DNA of 64,000 bases. Source: Deltaproteobacteria bacterium. Its GTDB lineage: Bacteria > Myxococcota_A > Polyangia > Haliangiales > JADYYK01. Below the pieces are notes generated by a model. It saw nothing but the letters and a program-made list of their open reading frames with translations. It was not told the origin of the DNA and made no database searches. Shown here piece after piece: positions 25,650 through 34,052 of the stretch (position 1 is the first letter of the stretch; every line of letters starts with the position of its first letter). The position numbers and the translations under genes were made by a program. The stretch is taken from contig JADYYK010000014.1 in the NCBI GenBank assembly GCA_020853705.1, positions 1 through 64,000 on the forward strand. The letters are read 5' to 3'.

Positions 25650-26786
25650 ATGTTCATGCCTGCTTCGCGCCAGAAACAGTCGGAATCGATCGTGCGCAAC
25701 CTGTTCGAGGTCGCCGGGGTCAACATCGGCGGCAACGCGCCCGGTGACATCCGCGTGAAGAACCCGGCGTTCTACGAGCGCCTGCTGCGCGACGCCAGCA
25801 TCGGCCTCGGCGAGTCGTACATGGACGACTGGTGGGAGGTCGATGCCCTCGACGTCTTCATCGACAAGCTGATGCGCGCCAACATCAAGCAGAAGATCGC
25901 GGGCAGCTGGAAGCTGCGCCTGCTGACGGCGAAGGCGCTGCTGCTGAATCTCCAGTCGCGCGCGCGCTCGGGTAAGTCGGTCGAGGCGCACTATGACATC
26001 GGCAACGACCTCTACACGCGCATGCTGGATCCGCGCATGGTCTACACCTGCGGCTACTGGAAGAACGCCAAGACGCTGGCCGAGGCGCAGGAGGCCAAGC
26101 TCGAGCTGATCGCGCAGAAGGCCGGCCTGCAGCCGGGCATGAAGGTGCTCGACCTCGGCTGCGGCTGGGGCGGCTTCGCGGCCTGGGCGGCCGAGAAGCA
26201 CGGCTGTGACGTGGTCGGCTACACGCTGTCCAAGGACCAGGTCTCGCTGGGCAAGCAGCTGTGGAAGGGCCTCTCGGTCGACATGCGCCTGTCCGACTAC
26301 CGCGAGGCCACCGGCAAGTACGACCGCGTGATCTCGATCGGCATGATGGAGCACGTCGGGCCCAAGAACCACCGCACCGTCATGAAGGTCGTCAACCGCT
26401 GCCTCAAGGATGACGGCGTCGCGGTCATCCACACCATCGCCAACAACAAGAGCCTGCTGCACGGCACGCCCTTCATCGAGAAGTACATCTTCCCCAACGC
26501 GGTGGCGCCGTCGCTGGCGCAGCTCGGCCGGGCCATCGAGGGGCTGTTCGTGGCCGAGGACCTGCAGAACATCGGCCCTGACTACGATCCGACGCTGATG
26601 GCGTGGTGGGCCAACTTCGACAAGACCTACTCGGAGATCTCGCACAAGTACGACCGCCGCTTCTACCAGATGTGGAAGTTCTACCTGCTGGCGGCCGCCG
26701 GCGCGTCACGCTCGCGCGATGGCCAGCTCTACCACCTGGTGCTGACCAAGACCGGCCGCGCGCAGCCCGACTGCCGCAAGAGCTAG
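25650..26786 (+). CDS. cfa: Cyclopropane-fatty-acyl-phospholipid synthase
   Basis: The 378-residue product adds a methylene group from S-adenosylmethionine across double bonds of membrane phospholipid acyl chains. The N-terminal part has the GLGESYMDDWW lipid-binding region. HYDIGNDLYTRMLDPRMVYTCGYW is the family signature (residues about 118-140; quoted in part). SAM motif I, VLDLGCGWGGFA, is near 166. IGMMEHVGPKN has the active-site Glu, and a Tyr-rich C-terminal region (FYQMWKFYLL) follows. ATG 25650 has AAGG upstream. It is divergent from the desaturase gene with 116 bases between, so both may answer to one regulator for membrane fluidity. Confidence 0.95.
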   Translation: MFMPASRQKQSESIVRNLFEVAGVNIGGNAPGDIRVKNPAFYERLLRDASIGLGESYMDDWWEVDALDVFIDKLMRANIKQKIAGSWKLRLLTAKALLLNLQSRARSGKSVEAHYDIGNDLYTRMLDPRMVYTCGYWKNAKTLAEAQEAKLELIAQKAGLQPGMKVLDLGCGWGGFAAWAAEKHGCDVVGYTLSKDQVSLGKQLWKGLSVDMRLSDYREATGKYDRVISIGMMEHVGPKNHRTVMKVVNRCLKDDGVAVIHTIANNKSLLHGTPFIEKYIFPNAVAPSLAQLGRAIEGLFVAEDLQNIGPDYDPTLMAWWANFDKTYSEISHKYDRRFYQMWKFYLLAAAGASRSRDGQLYHLVLTKTGRAQPDCRKS

Positions 26787-26928
26787 ATCAGAGTTCGATC
26801 TCGATCTCTGGCCTCGGGAAACTGAGGGCGCGACGCGTCGAGCTGCGGGTTTTCCGCGGGTCGCCGTCGACATGTCGGCCCCTTGCGTGCCCCGGTGTGG
26901 TGGCCTCGATCTTGCGCCGCGGCGGGGC

Positions 26929-27849
26929 ATGACGAACCTGCGCGGGTGGTTGCTTGTGGTCGCGATGCTGATGCCGGCCTGCTCGGCCGAGCCTGACGGG
27001 GCCCCCGGGGCGACCGGGTTCGGCCCCAGCGCGCCGGCGCGGCCGTTCCAGCCGGTGGCGGTGCTGAAGGGCGACTGTGCGCGCTATCCCGCCGACCTCA
27101 TCCGCTGGGTCGAGGGCTCGGGGGCAATCTTCGTCGGCACGGTGACGCAGCTCAACGCCAGCACGCCCGACTGGGGCAGCGCGCCGGGCTGGGACCTCAG
27201 CCGGGCCGTGGTGGTGCGGCTGGAGCGGGCCTATGTGCAGCCGCGGCCAGGCACCCTGCTGCCGGGCAGTGACGGCACCATCCTGCTGGCGGCGCCGCCG
27301 GACATGCCGGTCGGCCATCGCGGGATCTTCTTCGTCACCGCGCAGGCGGTCGGGCGCAGCTGGGTCTGGAACGAGGTCGCCCACGTCGCGGCGGCCGACT
27401 ACCCGGCGATGGAGAGCATGGTGCAGACCATCCAGCGCTACCTCGAGGACGTCGCGCTGCATGCCCGCCTGGTCAGCGCCGACGCCATCGTGATGGCCTC
27501 GGTCGACGGCGACCAGGCGTTGCCCGCGTCCCCCGGCGGCCCGGTGTCGGAGCACAGCCCGGAGTGGCATGAGGCCATGGTGTCGGTGCGCGACTGGCTG
27601 CGCGCGCCGGCGCCGGTGCAGGCGACGCTGCCGGTCCGCTTCGATGCCAGCTGGGATGTCGCGCGCGCGACGCTGCCCAAGCTGTATGTCGGCAACCAGG
27701 GGCTGATCTTGCTGCTGCACGCGGACACCGTCACCGGCGTGCCGGGCACCGCCTATGTGGTGACCGACCCGCTGGATGTGCACCTGGCCAGCGCGGAGGC
27801 CCGGCTGTCACGCCTGCTGGTGTCGCCGCCGCAGCCGCCCGAGCTGTGA
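26929..27849 (+). CDS. Putative lipoprotein, function unknown
   Basis: A 306-residue product with signal peptide and lipobox MPAC (Cys18), followed by a short linker rich in Gly, Ala and Pro. The mature protein has a first half with GAIFVGTVTQLNAS and RAVVVRLERAYVQP, which look like strands of an NTR/OB-type domain as found in tissue-inhibitor-like bacterial proteins (similarity weak). A helix-rich second half follows and ends in SRLLVSPPQPPEL. No catalytic motif is seen. ATG 26929 was chosen over 26872 for the signal peptide. It is 142 bases after cfa, so it may have its own promoter, though none is clear. Confidence 0.8.
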   Translation: MTNLRGWLLVVAMLMPACSAEPDGAPGATGFGPSAPARPFQPVAVLKGDCARYPADLIRWVEGSGAIFVGTVTQLNASTPDWGSAPGWDLSRAVVVRLERAYVQPRPGTLLPGSDGTILLAAPPDMPVGHRGIFFVTAQAVGRSWVWNEVAHVAAADYPAMESMVQTIQRYLEDVALHARLVSADAIVMASVDGDQALPASPGGPVSEHSPEWHEAMVSVRDWLRAPAPVQATLPVRFDASWDVARATLPKLYVGNQGLILLLHADTVTGVPGTAYVVTDPLDVHLASAEARLSRLLVSPPQPPEL

Positions 27850-27869
27850 GCCGTCCGCCGCGGCCGGGT

Positions 27870-27891
27870 CGACGCTTCAGCTGAGGCGTCG
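27870..27891. terminator. 22-base near-perfect palindrome in convergent gap
   Basis: CGACGCTTCAGCTGAGGCGT plus CG, self-complementary except for one T-G pair that would still wobble in RNA. It lies 20 bases after the lipoprotein stop in a convergent gap and could terminate both directions. It has no T-run. It is the first member of a cluster of related palindromes reaching 28012. Confidence 0.5.
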
Positions 27892-27922
27892 TGTGCGGAC
27901 AGTCACGCCGGCCCGGGTGGAT

Positions 27923-28012
27923 GCCGCTTCAGCGCAAACGGGCAGCGGGGCCGCAGCGCGCTCCAGCTGAAACGTCCAGCAGGGGCCGCAGCGCGCTCCA
28001 GCTGAAACGTCC
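27923..28012. repeat. Palindromic repeat cluster; two exact 31-base direct repeats
   Basis: Two exact 31-base copies (27947-27977 and 27982-28012) begin GGGGCCGCAGCG and end CAGCTGAAACGTCC. A degenerate copy lies at 27923-27941. Read on the minus strand, each contains a version of GACGYTTCAGCTGRRGCGYC, the same palindrome as at 27870-27891. The array abuts the 3' end of the metallo-hydrolase gene. Confidence 0.75.
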
Positions 28013-28016
28013 CGAC

Positions 28017-28841
28017 TCAGGCGGCGGCGGTCGCGCGCTGCCGGGCCTGCTCGAGCTCGATGGGGTCGTGGGCGGACATGACGCGGACCTCGCCGCGGCC
28101 GGCCAGCTCGCGCAGGCGGATCTGGTTGGCGAGGCGGGCGGTGCGGTCGGCGTCGTCGAGCGCCTCGATCATCCGGATGGGGATGGACGGGTGCGGGCTG
28201 TCCGTGATCTCGCTGTGGTGGAAGTAGGCGTCGCCGGCGTGCAGCAGCCAGCCGTCGGGGGTGCGCACCGCGACGCCGGCGTGACCTGGCGAGTGGCCGG
28301 GCAGCGGGATCATGAGCAGGTCGTCGCCCAGTCCGGCGAGGTCGCGCACGCGGTCGAAGCCGAACCAGCGCTCGCCGCCGGGGACCGCCTTGTGACGGCG
28401 CCAGTCGGCGCCGTGGGCCCACTGCGCCTCGATGTAGCGGACGCGCTCGCGCAGGCTCGGCTTCAGCGCGGCGGCGAGCTCGGCGTCGTCGATGTGGACG
28501 CGGGCGCGCGGGAAGTCGCCCAGGCCCCCGGCGTGGTCGAGGTCGAGGTGGGTGACCACGATGTCGCGCACGTCGGCGGGGTCGAAGCCGAGGGCACGGA
28601 CCTGGGCCAGCGCGGTCTCGCGCGGGTCGAGGCGGGCGCCGACCAGCGCCTTGAACAGGCGCGGGATGCGCGTGGTGCGCGGGTCGCAGTCGAGCGTGCC
28701 CATGCCGGTGTCGACCAGCACCAGGCCGCGCGGGCCCTCGATGAGCAGACAGTGGCACACCAGGAGGCCGCGCTCGTTGACCAGGTGGCGGAGCGGCGGG
28801 CACATGCTGCCGCAGTTCAGGTGGTGGACGCGCAGGGCCAT
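28017..28841 (-). CDS. Metallo-beta-lactamase-fold hydrolase, AHL-lactonase-like
   Basis: A 274-residue MBL-fold enzyme. The metal site is THLDLDHAGG near residue 102-111, with later ligands in LPGHSPGHAGV and HAGDAYFHH. An N-terminal MALRVHHLNCGSMCPP start and a CHCLLIEGPRGLVLVDTGMG strand are typical of the group that includes acyl-homoserine lactonases, although those have HxHxDH where this has HxDxDH. A lactone or ester substrate is therefore plausible, not proven. No signal peptide. It starts six bases after the stop of the small upstream gene, suggesting one transcript. The 3' end is flanked by palindromic repeats. Confidence 0.88.
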   Translation of the reverse strand: MALRVHHLNCGSMCPPLRHLVNERGLLVCHCLLIEGPRGLVLVDTGMGTLDCDPRTTRIPRLFKALVGARLDPRETALAQVRALGFDPADVRDIVVTHLDLDHAGGLGDFPRARVHIDDAELAAALKPSLRERVRYIEAQWAHGADWRRHKAVPGGERWFGFDRVRDLAGLGDDLLMIPLPGHSPGHAGVAVRTPDGWLLHAGDAYFHHSEITDSPHPSIPIRMIEALDDADRTARLANQIRLRELAGRGEVRVMSAHDPIELEQARQRATAAA

Positions 28842-28847
28842 GGCGAC

Positions 28848-29138
28848 TTACCCGGTGAGCGCGGTCGCGACCGCCTGCTGCATCGCGGTCAGCGCGGGGG
28901 TGGCGTTGCCGAACACCACGATCTCCACCGCGGCTGGCGCCGGGCGCTTCAGGGTGACGGTGCCGGCGGGAGTGCGCAGGCGGGCCTCGCGCCACGCGGC
29001 CGGCGGCGGCGCGGTGGGCGCGCACAGCTGGCCGTCGACCATCATCACGCTGCAGGTGTGGCCGGCGGCTGCCAGCGTCGCGATCAAGCCGCCGAGCGGC
29101 GCTTCGCCGGAGACCGGCACCGAGATGCTGAGACCCAT
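28848..29138 (-). CDS. Small hypothetical protein
   Basis: A 96-residue protein, MGLSISVPVSGEAPLG at the start, with predicted strands (TCSVMMVDGQLCA, VTLKRPAPAAVEIVVFG) and a C-terminal helix (ALTAMQQAVATAL). No domain is recognised. TACCTT lies exactly six bases before ATG and there is no Shine-Dalgarno. It is immediately upstream of the metallo-hydrolase gene (six bases) and probably cotranscribed with it. The coding assignment rests on its position, start context and codon bias. Confidence 0.65.
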   Translation of the reverse strand: MGLSISVPVSGEAPLGGLIATLAAAGHTCSVMMVDGQLCAPTAPPPAAWREARLRTPAGTVTLKRPAPAAVEIVVFGNATPALTAMQQAVATALTG

Positions 29139-29144
29139 GACGAG

Positions 29145-29150
29145 AAGGTA
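29145..29150 (-). promoter_or_regulatory. TACCTT box for gene 28848-29138
   Basis: TACCTT on the minus strand, six bases before ATG 29138. It is identical to the glnD -10. Confidence 0.4.
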
Positions 29151-29199
29151 CCGCGCTTCCGGGCCCGCGACCGGGATTCCGCCGCGCCCTGAGTCCGAC

Positions 29200-30546
29200 T
29201 CAGATCCCGCCCCCGGTGCGCACCAGGGTCAGCCGGTAGCCGCCCGCGCGCGGCACCCCGCCCGAGACGAAGCTGTCGACCGCCAGCCAGTGCTCGCCGG
29301 CGCCGGTCGACACGTCGAGGGTCTTGTCGGCGCGGCCCACGCAGGCGTCGGCGCGCGGGCCGTCGAGCCAGTGCAGGTCGGTGTCGACGCCGGTGTCGAC
29401 ATAGACGCGGGCGCGCAGCATGGTCGGCGCGCCCAGGGTGATCTTGTAGACCCGCTCGGGGCCGCCCTCGTTCTGGGCGCCGCAGGCGTAGGTGGCGAAG
29501 CGCGACTCGGCGCCGGTGGTGGTGCCGCTGTCCACGAAGGGCACCCGGTCGACGATGATGGGATCGTCCCAGGTGCCGCTGCCGCGCAGCGCGGGCGGCT
29601 CGGCCTCGGGGGCGGCGCCGTCGACCACGAAGCGGCGCACGCGATCCAGCGCCTCCAGGGTGATGCGGTTGCGCTGGTTGACGCCCTTCATCAGGCCGGC
29701 GTCGGTGAGGATGCAGCCGCGCACGCCGCCCTGCACATAGACCGACAGGTGCACGCCGTCACCGGCCAGCCCGCCGGCGCCCAGCGGGGTCAGGCGCTGC
29801 CACAGGTCCATGTACGGCACCTGGCGCGACTCGGCGACCGCGCGCACCACGGCGTTCATCTCGATGACCAGGGCGTCGGCGACCGCGCTGTCACCGCGCG
29901 GCGGGATGGTCGACAGGATGGGGATGACGCCGCGCCCGAGCAGCATGTCGGTGATCGAGCCCAGGTTCTTCTCGAACGGGTGCACCCCGACGTCCTCGGT
30001 CTCGTTGGTGCCGAACATCACGACGGCGAAGCCGGGGGTGGCGGCGGTGACCTCGCGGTCGATGGCGTTGGGCGCGCCGGCCAGGGCGTCGCTGGTAGAC
30101 CAGCCCACGGTGGCGGCCAGGCTGACGCGGTCGAACGAGGTCGCGCTGGCGTCGGCCAGGGTCTTCTTGAAGTACTGGCGCGTCGGCTCCAGCGCCGCGC
30201 TGGCGGCGAGGTCGGTCTCGCCGTCGCGCGCGAAGCAGCCCATGAAGTTGGGATCCACCGTGATGGAGTCGCCGATCTTGGCGAACACGTCGCGGCGCTG
30301 GGTCGAGCCGGCCAGCACGGCCTGCAGGCGTGACGCCACGGTGGCGGTCATCGGCGAGTGCGCGGCGCCCGCGGGGTAGCGGGTGCGCTCGGGCGGCGGG
30401 GCGGCGTCGCCCGAGGGGCCGCCATCGATCTCGTCACCACCATCGGCGTCGCCACCGTCACCGCCGCCATCGGCCTCGCCACCACAACCTGCCACCAGGG
30501 TGGTGGTCAGCAGAAGCACTGTCAAAAGCCAACGAAGTGAAGCCAT
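29200..30546 (-). CDS. SGNH/GDSL-family hydrolase lipoprotein
   Basis: A 448-residue lipoprotein (lipobox VAGC, Cys21). A Gly/Asp-rich spacer (22-50) leads to an SGNH esterase domain: block I IGDSITVD with Ser94, a VMFGTNETED segment supplying the Asn of block III, and GDGVHLS near 260 giving the Asp and His. The C-terminal part (about 330-448) is a beta-rich module with VDTGVDTDLHWLDG and a SGGVPRAGGYRLTL end, like pre-peptidase C-terminal domains. It probably deacylates a polysaccharide or lipid outside the cell. ATG 30546 was chosen because TATGGT lies seven bases upstream; a second ATG at 30558 would fall inside that box. It is divergent from the MerR gene. Confidence 0.9.
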   Translation of the reverse strand: MASLRWLLTVLLLTTTLVAGCGGEADGGGDGGDADGGDEIDGGPSGDAAPPPERTRYPAGAAHSPMTATVASRLQAVLAGSTQRRDVFAKIGDSITVDPNFMGCFARDGETDLAASAALEPTRQYFKKTLADASATSFDRVSLAATVGWSTSDALAGAPNAIDREVTAATPGFAVVMFGTNETEDVGVHPFEKNLGSITDMLLGRGVIPILSTIPPRGDSAVADALVIEMNAVVRAVAESRQVPYMDLWQRLTPLGAGGLAGDGVHLSVYVQGGVRGCILTDAGLMKGVNQRNRITLEALDRVRRFVVDGAAPEAEPPALRGSGTWDDPIIVDRVPFVDSGTTTGAESRFATYACGAQNEGGPERVYKITLGAPTMLRARVYVDTGVDTDLHWLDGPRADACVGRADKTLDVSTGAGEHWLAVDSFVSGGVPRAGGYRLTLVRTGGGI

Positions 30547-30553
30547 CGCGGGG

Positions 30554-30559
30554 ACCATA
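30554..30559 (-). promoter_or_regulatory. TATGGT box for SGNH gene
   Basis: TATGGT, then CCCCGCG, then ATG 30546. It is strikingly like the start region of the CBM9 lipoprotein (TATGTC, CCCGCC, ATG 50861). Confidence 0.4.
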
Positions 30560-30627
30560 GTCGAGGTTCTCGCCAGATGCTCACGATTTTTCCCGTGGAA
30601 TCCCGAGGTTTTGTGAAATGGGAAGAA

Positions 30628-30659
30628 ACTGTCTACTTGACAGTAAGACTGTCTAGATA
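30628..30659 (+). promoter_or_regulatory. Promoter and probable operator of MerR-VIT operon
   Basis: An A+T island. The palindrome ACTGTC-N5-GACAGT spans 30628-30644 and includes a TTGACA (30637-30642). ACTGTCTA is repeated directly at 30628 and 30648, 20 bases apart. TAGATA at 30654-30659 is a likely -10. The TTGACA-to-TAGATA spacing of 11 is too short to be one promoter, so which hexamers are used is unclear. Autoregulation by the adjacent MerR protein is inferred. Confidence 0.55.
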
Positions 30660-30672
30660 CATCGTGACGGGG

Positions 30673-31230
30673 ATGCGAGAGCGAGACGATACGGACCGCG
30701 AGTACAAGCTGGAGGAGCTGGCCCACAAGGCCGACGTCTCTCCGCGCACGGTGCGCTACTACGTGCAGCGGGGGCTCCTGCCGGCGCCGGTGTTCCGCGG
30801 GCGCGACACCGCCTACAGCGGCGAGCACCTGCTGCGCCTGCGCGCCATCAAGAAGCTGCAGGAGCAGTTCCTGCCGCTGGACGCCATCCAGGCCGAGCTC
30901 CAGCGCCGCACCCCGCGCGAGATCATCGACGCACCGGAGGCCAAGCCGGCGGGCGCGGCCTCTGTCGAACCTCGCGAGCCGCCGCCGCCGAGCCTACCGC
31001 TGCCGACGCCGCACCCGTACCGCTTCCCGGGGCGCACCCAGCAGCCGTACTGGCACGAGGACCACAGCCCCATCAAGCAGCGCGAGCGCCTGCTGCGCAT
31101 CCCGCTGCTGCCGGGGGTCGAGCTGACGATGACGGAAGCGGCCGAGCGCGATCCGGCCACACGCGCCCTGGTGGACATGATCGAGGCCATGACCAAGCGC
31201 CCCTCCGGGGGACAGAAAGATGGAAAGTGA
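30673..31230 (+). CDS. MerR-family transcriptional regulator
   Basis: A 185-residue regulator. The N-terminal winged helix (about 8-75) reads KLEELAHKADVSPRTVRYYV, QRGLLPAPVF and YSGEHLLRLRAIKKLQEQFLPLD-like segments, typical of MerR. The effector half is a Pro-rich linker (about 95-125) and a short conserved tail (ERLLRIPLLPGVELTM) without the Cys of metal sensors. GTG 30664 is an alternative start just four bases after TAGATA. The gene overlaps the VIT/VWA gene by 11 bases, so it very likely controls that gene and itself through the palindrome upstream. The signal is unknown. Confidence 0.9.
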   Translation: MRERDDTDREYKLEELAHKADVSPRTVRYYVQRGLLPAPVFRGRDTAYSGEHLLRLRAIKKLQEQFLPLDAIQAELQRRTPREIIDAPEAKPAGAASVEPREPPPPSLPLPTPHPYRFPGRTQQPYWHEDHSPIKQRERLLRIPLLPGVELTMTEAAERDPATRALVDMIEAMTKRPSGGQKDGK

Positions 31231-33958
31231 AATGAGCGCAAGCGAGCAGGCGGGCTGCTGTCTCCGCACGGACGAGGGCGCGGCGATCCCGCTGCGCGGG
31301 GTCGAGGTCACCGGCGAGCTTCTGGGTGGCCATGCGCGGGTGGTCGTGCGGCAGCGCTACCAGAACACGGAGCGGCGCCCGGTCGAGGCGATCTACGTGT
31401 TCCCGCTGCCGGCCGACGCCACCCTGACGTCGTTCGTGATGGAGGTCGCGGGGCGGCGCATGGAGGGTGTGGTCAAGGAGCGCGAGGAGGCCTTCAAGGC
31501 CTATGACGACGCCCTCACCGCGGGCCACGGCGCCGCCATGCTGGAGCAGGAGCGCCCCAACGTGTTCACCGCGTCGGTCGGCAACCTGCTGCCCGGCGAG
31601 GAGACCCTGATCGAGGTCGAGTACCTGCAGAAGCTGGGCTGTGACGAGGGCGCCCTGCGCTGGATGATCCCGACCCTGGTGGCGCCGCGCTACATCCCGG
31701 GCGCGCCGGCGGGTGACCGCACCGGCCATGGCGCCGCCGACCCCACCAGCGTGGTGCCGGACGCCGATCGCATCACGCCCAGGATCGGGGACGTGGCCTA
31801 CGGCCTGAAGCTGGACCTCATGCTGGACCTGGGTCGCGAGCTGGAGGTCGAGTCGCCGTCGCACGCGCTGCAGTTCACCCGCGAGCCGGGCAGCCTGCGC
31901 ACCCGGGTCAGCTTCGCGCAGCGCGAGGTGGCGCTGGATCGCGACGTGGTCATCATCGCGCGTGGCGCGGGCCTTCTGGCCGACGACCGCTTCACCGCGC
32001 TGGCGGTGCACCGGCCGGCGGGCCAGACCGGGACCTTCGCGCTGACCGTGGTGCCCGACCTGCTGGCCGACGCGCGCAACGTCACGCACCAGGAGGTGGT
32101 CTTCCTGATCGACATCTCGGGCTCGATGGGCGGCGAGTCGCTGCCCCAGGCGGTGGCCGCGCTGCGCCTGTGCCTGCGCCACCTGCGCGAGGGCGACCGC
32201 TTCAACGTGCTGGCCTTCGACGACCGCATCGAGCGCTTCCAGCCCAGGCCGGTGCCGTTCACGCAGGCCACCCTGGAGCAGGCCGACGCCTGGGCGTCCC
32301 GGCTGGCGGCGCGCGGCGGCACCGAGCTGCTGGCGCCGCTGCTGGAGGCGGTGCGCCAGACCGACGGGGTCATCGTGCTGCTGACCGACGGCCAGGTCGG
32401 CAACGAGGCGCAGATCGAGCGTGACGTGATGGCGGCGCGCAAGGCGGCGCGGATCTACTCGTTCGGCATCGGCACCAACGTCAGCGACGCCCTGCTGCGC
32501 GGCCTGGGTCGCCACACCGGCGGCGCGGTCGAGTTCATCCACCCCGGCGAGCGCATCGACGACAAGGTCATCGCGCAGTTCGCGCGCGCCATCGCGCCGC
32601 GGGTGACCGAGCTCAGCGTCAAGTGGGACGGCGTCGAAGTCGGCGAGGTCTGCCCGGGCGAGCTGCCGGCGCTGATCGACGGCGAGCCGTGGACGGTGTA
32701 CGGGCGCATCGAGCCGACCTCGATGCCGTCCGGGCGCGTCGAGGTGCGCGGCAAGCTGGACGGCAAGAGCTGGGGGCTGACCCTGCCGGTGGCCTGGGGC
32801 GAGGGCGTCTCCCGCCCTGCCCTGCCCAAGCTGTGGGCCGCCGAGCGCATCCGCGATCTCGAGGCCATGGCGGTGACCGGGCGGCGCGAGGGCCGCATGA
32901 AGGAGCGCATCATCGCGCTGGCGGTCGAGCACGGCGTGTCGTCGCAGCACACCGCGTTCGTGGTGGTCGAGACCCGCACCGGGGACCGTCGCGTCACCGG
33001 GCCGGTCGAGACCCGCGCCGTGCCGGTCAATGCCCCGGCGGGCTGGGACATGTTCGGCACCGTGCACGAGAAGAAGGAGGAGGCCAAGCGCAAGCGCAGC
33101 ACCATGACCGGCATGACCCGCGCCGGCAGCCTGAGCAGCAACCTGCCCTACCCGGCCGCGCCGCCGCCTCCGAGCGGTGCGCCGATGCCCATGACGATGG
33201 GGGCACCGCCGAGGCCGTCGGCCCCGGCACCCGCCCGGCCGATGGAGTCCCGCCTGAGCGGCGGTCATGGCATGGGCGCCGGCGCCGGTGCGCCTGGCGG
33301 TCCGCCGGACGCCAAGCCTGGGCTGCTCGGCCGCATGGCCGACAAGCTGGGTCTCAAGGGCAAGCGCGGCTCGGCGCAGGGCGAGGCCGAGCGGTCGACG
33401 CCGAGGAAGACGATGATGCGCGAGGCGCGCGACGAGGCGCCGATTGACAGCGACGACGCGTTCGCGCCGATGCAGTCCGCGGCCTTTGCGCCCGAGGCGG
33501 AGGAGGCCACCTTCGACCTGCCGGCGCGCAAGGCCGACGACGGTCGCGCCGTCGGGGGCGACGATCCGGTCGCCGCCCTGCTGGGTCGCCAGCTGGCGTC
33601 GGGGCTGTGGGCGCCGGCCGGGGGCGCCGCCACGGCGGATGACCGGGCCAAGCTGCAGGCCACCGCCAACGCCCTGCTGGTGCTGCTACGCGCCGGGGTG
33701 ACCGCGACGCACCGGCTGTACGGGGCGCAGGTCAAGAAGGCGGTCAGCGCGCTGATCCCGCTGGCGCTGAAGGTCGGCGCCCGTGACGCCGGGGCGGCCG
33801 AGCTGGCCCTGGGCGTGGCCTGGCTGGCGGCCTCGGGGAGGCGCAGCCGCAGCGAGCTCGAGCAGGCCATGGCCACCCTGAAGGCCAGCGCGCTGAGCGC
33901 CCTGGTCGGCGACGAGCCCGCCATGCGCGCCCACGTGGACAAGCTGGCGCGGGCCTGA
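31220..33958 (+). CDS. VIT and von Willebrand A domain protein
   Basis: A 912-residue protein with no signal peptide. The N-terminal VIT domain (about 15-145) has VRQRYQNTERRPVEAIYVFP and EREEAFKAYDDA, the hallmarks of inter-alpha-trypsin inhibitor-like proteins. The VWA domain (about 290-450) has a complete MIDAS, DISGSMGGES near 297, plus later GGTEL and LLTDGQ. A middle region (about 610-800) is rich in Pro, Met and Ala and low in complexity. The C-terminal 120 residues are helical (LLGRQLASGLWAP onward), like the C-terminus of PARP4/VIT-VWA proteins. ATG 31220 overlaps the merR stop; ATG 31232 is also possible. Probably a protein-interaction scaffold; the partner is unknown. Confidence 0.9.
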   Translation: MESEMSASEQAGCCLRTDEGAAIPLRGVEVTGELLGGHARVVVRQRYQNTERRPVEAIYVFPLPADATLTSFVMEVAGRRMEGVVKEREEAFKAYDDALTAGHGAAMLEQERPNVFTASVGNLLPGEETLIEVEYLQKLGCDEGALRWMIPTLVAPRYIPGAPAGDRTGHGAADPTSVVPDADRITPRIGDVAYGLKLDLMLDLGRELEVESPSHALQFTREPGSLRTRVSFAQREVALDRDVVIIARGAGLLADDRFTALAVHRPAGQTGTFALTVVPDLLADARNVTHQEVVFLIDISGSMGGESLPQAVAALRLCLRHLREGDRFNVLAFDDRIERFQPRPVPFTQATLEQADAWASRLAARGGTELLAPLLEAVRQTDGVIVLLTDGQVGNEAQIERDVMAARKAARIYSFGIGTNVSDALLRGLGRHTGGAVEFIHPGERIDDKVIAQFARAIAPRVTELSVKWDGVEVGEVCPGELPALIDGEPWTVYGRIEPTSMPSGRVEVRGKLDGKSWGLTLPVAWGEGVSRPALPKLWAAERIRDLEAMAVTGRREGRMKERIIALAVEHGVSSQHTAFVVVETRTGDRRVTGPVETRAVPVNAPAGWDMFGTVHEKKEEAKRKRSTMTGMTRAGSLSSNLPYPAAPPPPSGAPMPMTMGAPPRPSAPAPARPMESRLSGGHGMGAGAGAPGGPPDAKPGLLGRMADKLGLKGKRGSAQGEAERSTPRKTMMREARDEAPIDSDDAFAPMQSAAFAPEAEEATFDLPARKADDGRAVGGDDPVAALLGRQLASGLWAPAGGAATADDRAKLQATANALLVLLRAGVTATHRLYGAQVKKAVSALIPLALKVGARDAGAAELALGVAWLAASGRRSRSELEQAMATLKASALSALVGDEPAMRAHVDKLARA

Positions 33959-33985
33959 GCCGGGCTGCAACGCGCATCGAAACAA

Positions 33986-34017
33986 CCTCGGCCACGTGGG
34001 CAGCCGCGTGGCCGAGG
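33986..34017 (-). terminator. Rho-independent-like terminator of thioesterase gene
   Basis: An 11-bp perfect stem (CCTCGGCCACG with CGTGGCCGAGG) and a 10-base loop. On the minus strand it is followed by TTGTTTCG. It lies 36 bases after the thioesterase stop in the convergent gap and may also end the VIT/VWA transcript. Confidence 0.65.
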
Positions 34018-34052
34018 TCGCAGCTGCCACGGGTGCCCCGGCCCCGCTGGCG

